The notes under the pieces were generated by a model. It searched no databases, was not told the DNA's origin, and saw nothing but the letters and a program-made list of their open reading frames with translations. Shown here piece by piece: positions 61,311 through 64,000 of a stretch of 64,000 bases of DNA. Position 1 is the first letter of the stretch, and each line of letters opens with the position of its first letter. Origin of the DNA: an uncultured Mucilaginibacter sp. (GTDB taxonomy: Bacteria > Bacteroidota > Bacteroidia > Sphingobacteriales > Sphingobacteriaceae); the NCBI GenBank assembly GCA_913775265.1, contig CAJYJH010000065.1, positions 124,001 through 188,000 on the forward strand, written 5' to 3'. The translations under genes and the position numbers were made by a program.

Positions 61311-62438
61311 CTATTCCCATGCCTTGCCATGTGTTTGCTGCACCAGCCAGTTGGTTACTCTGGGCAACCGGTTAAATGTTTGAACAGCCCAATGCATCAT
61401 TTGATTGTTACCAAACATCTTCTGCAATTGCCGTCCCACCCATAACCGCCGGGCAAACTGTACATTCCAGGTATTACGATAAGCCTGTTCCAGCGCCAGC
61501 CTTTGCTCAAACGGAAAAGGCCTTGCAGGTCGGTAATACTGCAAAATAATCTTAGATAGTATTTTGGCCGAATGGATAGCCATGGTCATTCCATTGCCGC
61601 ATAATGGTGCAATCATTCCGGCAGTGTCGCCGCTCATGAGGATATGCTGCTCAACCGGGAGCTTTTTCCGAAACGATATCTCGTTAATCACTTCCGGTTT
61701 GTCCATCAGCCATTCGGCCTGGTCAAAAATTTCTTTTTGGTAAGGATTTTTGTTGATCACGTTTTCCTGCAATGCATCCAGGCTACCCTGCCTGCGTAAA
61801 TCATTCCGGTGAGCCAGCGAGCAAATACAGTAGCGGTCGTCTTCAATTTTAGATACGCCGCAATATCCGTTTTTAAAACTATTCAACTGGATCACATCAT
61901 CCGGAAAATTTAGCCGGGCATGCATTTTAATACCCACGTACGGGCTGCGCTGATGAAAAAAGGCACGATTCAGCTTATTATCCAAATTAGATCTTTTGCC
62001 AAATGCACCGATAACCAATGGCGTTTCTAAAACACAATCACGTGTAGTTACGGTAAAGGCATTATTAGCGAAGACAATATCATCAACCTGAGTGTTCAGC
62101 AAAAACTTTACGCCTTCTTTAAGGCATAACTCATATAAGTAATTATCAAGTTTATATCGGCTAATACCAAACCCGCCTAAATCCAGCTTTTGTGTTAGCC
62201 TTGCACCCGAGGTAGCGGTAACTTCTAAGCGGTCAATGCGGGAAGCGCCTAAGTTGAATACATCTATACCCAATGTATCTAAAAAAGGCAGTATCTCATT
62301 AGATAAATACTCGCCGCACACGCGATGAAAGGGATAAGCTTTTTTTTCGACAACAGTAACCTGTAAACCGGCACGGTTAAGCAGCAGTGCGTTAAAAAGT
62401 CCGGCCAATCCGCCGCCTGCAATCACCACATCAGCCAT
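61311..62438 (-). CDS. FAD-dependent oxidoreductase, geranylgeranyl-reductase-like
   Basis: Flavoprotein (375 aa) of the geranylgeranyl reductase/aromatic hydroxylase superfamily. The FAD-binding GGGLAGLFNALLL is at 7-19, PFHRVCGEYLSNE at about 38-50 is diagnostic of the reductase-like branch, and the second FAD motif is MSGDTAGMIAPLCGNGM. It could hydroxylate a phenolic ring or reduce a lipid chain. Its start is 6 nt downstream of the type III PKS gene, which suggests translational coupling. Confidence 0.88.
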   Translation of the reverse strand: MADVVIAGGGLAGLFNALLLNRAGLQVTVVEKKAYPFHRVCGEYLSNEILPFLDTLGIDVFNLGASRIDRLEVTATSGARLTQKLDLGGFGISRYKLDNYLYELCLKEGVKFLLNTQVDDIVFANNAFTVTTRDCVLETPLVIGAFGKRSNLDNKLNRAFFHQRSPYVGIKMHARLNFPDDVIQLNSFKNGYCGVSKIEDDRYCICSLAHRNDLRRQGSLDALQENVINKNPYQKEIFDQAEWLMDKPEVINEISFRKKLPVEQHILMSGDTAGMIAPLCGNGMTMAIHSAKILSKIILQYYRPARPFPFEQRLALEQAYRNTWNVQFARRLWVGRQLQKMFGNNQMMHWAVQTFNRLPRVTNWLVQQTHGKAWE

Positions 62439-62444
62439 GGCACT

Positions 62445-63551
62445 TTATTGTATTTTAAGGGCCATTCCTTCTACGGTAAGCCCCGGGCCAAAGGCGTAGC
62501 TTAAAATATTGGATCCGGAAAGCTTACCTGCCTTCATAATCTTCTGCAATACAAATAAGATTGTGGCTGATGACATGTTACCATATTCGCGCAGTACTTC
62601 ATACGCAAAGGCATTTGTTTCTTCGGGTAATTCTAAGGCTTCTTCAACCGCTTCCAATATTTTCTTTCCTCCCGGATGGATAGCATAGGTACTAATCTGC
62701 TCGGCCTTTAAACCGGCACGGTTTAGTAGACGATCGGTTACGCCCTTAATGTGCTTTTTGATTTGCTTGGATACTTTCGAAGTCAGCTTCATTTCGAAAC
62801 CGGTATTACCTACAAACCAACCCATTTCGTTACGGCTTTCGGGCATAAACTCCGAGTAAAAGCTCGATAACTCCAAGCCCGGCTGCTGGTTCGTTTTATA
62901 ATCAGCGTTTTCAATGAATGCCGCAGCTGCACCGTCCGCAAACAACGAGTTGGCTACCCAATTATCTAAGGTGTTATGCTTTTGAAAGTGAAGTGTGCAA
63001 AGTTCAACGCTCACTACCAATACTTTGGCTTCAGGATTTGCCCGACAGATGTAGTCGGCTGTCTTGAGCCCATTGATGGCCCCATAGCAACCCATAAAAT
63101 TAATGCAGATGCGTTCGGTAGTACGAGGTAAGCCCAGTTGCTCTACCAAATCAATATCAATACCGGGGGCGTACATGCCTGTACAGCTTACCGTAACTAA
63201 GTGGGTGATTTTAGAGGTCATGTCTGCCTCAAACCCAGTCAGGCATTGCTTTACAGCACCGAGTGCTACTTGTATAGCTTTTTCCTGGTATAGTTTTAAG
63301 CGCTTTTCGGTAGTTGCAAAAGGCTCTAAATCAGGCGTGGGCTCAAAAAATGTATAATCGGCACGGTCAGCGCCAAAGTCGTCAACTACCGTATGCCGGT
63401 AATTAATACCCGAATTATCATAAATACTTTTGAGCCGCAGGGCATGGTCGGGGCTTAAGTTAAAAGCATCTACCATAAACTGGTAGGCTTCCTGCTGAGT
63501 AACTTTTTTATCCGGATTAGCAATGCCTATCGCACTTATACAACTGCCCAT
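62445..63551 (-). CDS. Type III polyketide synthase (chalcone/stilbene synthase family)
   Basis: Homodimeric condensing enzyme (368 aa). The catalytic triad is visible: Cys123 in VTVSCTGMYAPG, His292 in AIHPGGKKIL and Asn325 in REYGNMSSATI. The C-terminal GPG-type loop reads FGPGLTVEGM. Such enzymes extend acyl-CoA starters with malonyl-CoA to give resorcinols or pyrones. Only 14 nt follow the YceI gene. With the FAD enzyme and methyltransferase downstream, the locus matches the gene content of alkylresorcinol/alkylquinone clusters; the true product is unknown. Confidence 0.92.
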   Translation of the reverse strand: MGSCISAIGIANPDKKVTQQEAYQFMVDAFNLSPDHALRLKSIYDNSGINYRHTVVDDFGADRADYTFFEPTPDLEPFATTEKRLKLYQEKAIQVALGAVKQCLTGFEADMTSKITHLVTVSCTGMYAPGIDIDLVEQLGLPRTTERICINFMGCYGAINGLKTADYICRANPEAKVLVVSVELCTLHFQKHNTLDNWVANSLFADGAAAAFIENADYKTNQQPGLELSSFYSEFMPESRNEMGWFVGNTGFEMKLTSKVSKQIKKHIKGVTDRLLNRAGLKAEQISTYAIHPGGKKILEAVEEALELPEETNAFAYEVLREYGNMSSATILFVLQKIMKAGKLSGSNILSYAFGPGLTVEGMALKIQ

Positions 63552-63565
63552 AAAAGCTATTAACG

Positions 63566-64000
63566 TTATTTGCTGGTTTCTACCGCAAGCGTAACGTTAA
63601 CATCATCGGACAGTACCATGCTTTTGCCGCCTACACCAAAGTCCTGACGGTTAATTTTGAAGCTGCCTTTAAACAATGCCATATTAGCGCTATCGGTATA
63701 AGTAAAAGGTACTTCAACGGCTTTTGTTTTTCCTTTTATAACGATATTGAACAATCCGACAAAGTTGTTACCTCCCTTTTGTTTAAAGGAGGTTGACTTC
63801 ATGGTAATGCGCGGATACTTGGCCACATCAAAGTAGTCTTCTGCTTTTAAGTGATTGTCGCGCATGGCATTATCTGAGTCAATGGTGTTTACATCAATAC
63901 TTGCCTCAATGCTGCTACCGGCTAAATTTGCCTTGTCAAAATTGATATCTGCCTGTACGCCGCCAAATTTACCATTGGTTTTTATACCCATGTTTTTAAT
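63566..64000 (-). CDS. YceI-family protein (5' end outside window)
   Basis: C-terminal part of a YceI lipid-binding periplasmic protein. The frame is open to the right edge: codons for IKN precede the Met at 63991 and match the family motif before NMGIKTNGKFGGVQADINFD, so the gene surely begins outside the window and a signal peptide cannot be judged. Visible motifs: MRDNHLKAEDYFDVAKYPRI, FNIVIKGKTKAVEVPF and VTLAVE. First visible gene of the type III PKS operon, where it may carry the lipophilic product. Confidence 0.88.
   Translation of the reverse strand: MKNMGIKTNGKFGGVQADINFDKANLAGSSIEASIDVNTIDSDNAMRDNHLKAEDYFDVAKYPRITMKSTSFKQKGGNNFVGLFNIVIKGKTKAVEVPFTYTDSANMALFKGSFKINRQDFGVGGKSMVLSDDVNVTLAVETSK

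Noticed and set aside
1..64000. Mobile elements, prophage, CRISPR arrays, tRNA or rRNA genes
   Set aside because: Looked for but not seen: no transposase or integrase motifs, no regularly spaced repeat array and no cloverleaf or rRNA sequence recognised.

Overview
The window looks like a chromosomal segment of a Bacteroidota bacterium of the Sphingobacteriaceae type (Mucilaginibacter/Pedobacter-like). Supporting signs are promoters with the Bacteroidota -7 element TAnnTTTG, LytS/LytTR regulators, a SusC-type TonB-plug sequence, a GH3-family ligase, DUF4197/DUF922/DUF4097-type proteins and a pectin side-chain degradation locus. The genus is an inference; no rRNA gene or taxonomic marker is present. 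I saw no tRNA or rRNA gene, transposase, phage gene or CRISPR array.

Layout. 0-3 kb: a LytS kinase (cut by the left edge) and a LytTR regulator with a serine hydrolase gene between them, then a NadR-like kinase. 3.5-6.1 kb: an ECF sigma factor, its membrane anti-sigma protein and a secreted DUF4097-like protein. 6.1-6.9 kb: TerC. 7-16.2 kb: a rhamnogalacturonan/pectin oligosaccharide locus with two GH105 hydrolases, three SGNH acetylesterases, a PL22 oligogalacturonate lyase and two GH43-like enzymes, but no SusC/SusD pair. 16.5-38.3 kb: an export island with three complete tripartite pumps (EmrAB-like MFS, HAE-type RND, CusA/CzcA-type RND), two paralogous OmpR-family two-component systems and an AraC regulator. 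38.4-47.5 kb: a broken Gly-Ala repeat gene beside a large palindrome, then trhO, trehalase, YceI, a single-domain response regulator, an MBL hydrolase, recJ, lptB and a GH3-family ligase. 47.5-50.8 kb: an unusual membrane protein combining anti-sigma, TonB-plug, carboxypeptidase-regulatory and TonB C-terminal regions, with its ECF sigma factor and a decayed gene. 50.9-53.6 kb: pyruvate dehydrogenase E2 and E1-alpha. 53.9-57.2 kb: NlpC/P60 peptidase, a small membrane protein, slipin, DUF922 and DUF4197. 57.2-60 kb: Pit phosphate transporter, DUF47 partner and a PhoR-like kinase. 60-64 kb: a type III polyketide synthase locus with an FAD oxidoreductase, a methyltransferase, a deoxyribonucleotidase and a YceI protein cut by the right edge.

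Most notable signals. Upstream of the metal-type RND operon there are four TCTAATG-like boxes at exact 11-bp spacing, ending 9 bp before a TAnnTTTG element. The DUF47-Pit operon has two TTAACA boxes, also 11 bp apart, placed the same way, like a PHO box. Neither promoter has an evident -33 TTG. This suggests how OmpR/PhoB-family activators work on Bacteroidota promoters. The type III PKS locus resembles phenolic-lipid (srsABC-like) clusters in gene content and reads directly into the phosphate-sensor gene, which raises the possibility of a phosphate-linked lipid or quinone pathway. The anti-sigma/TonB-plug chimera is a candidate for a non-classical surface-signalling protein.
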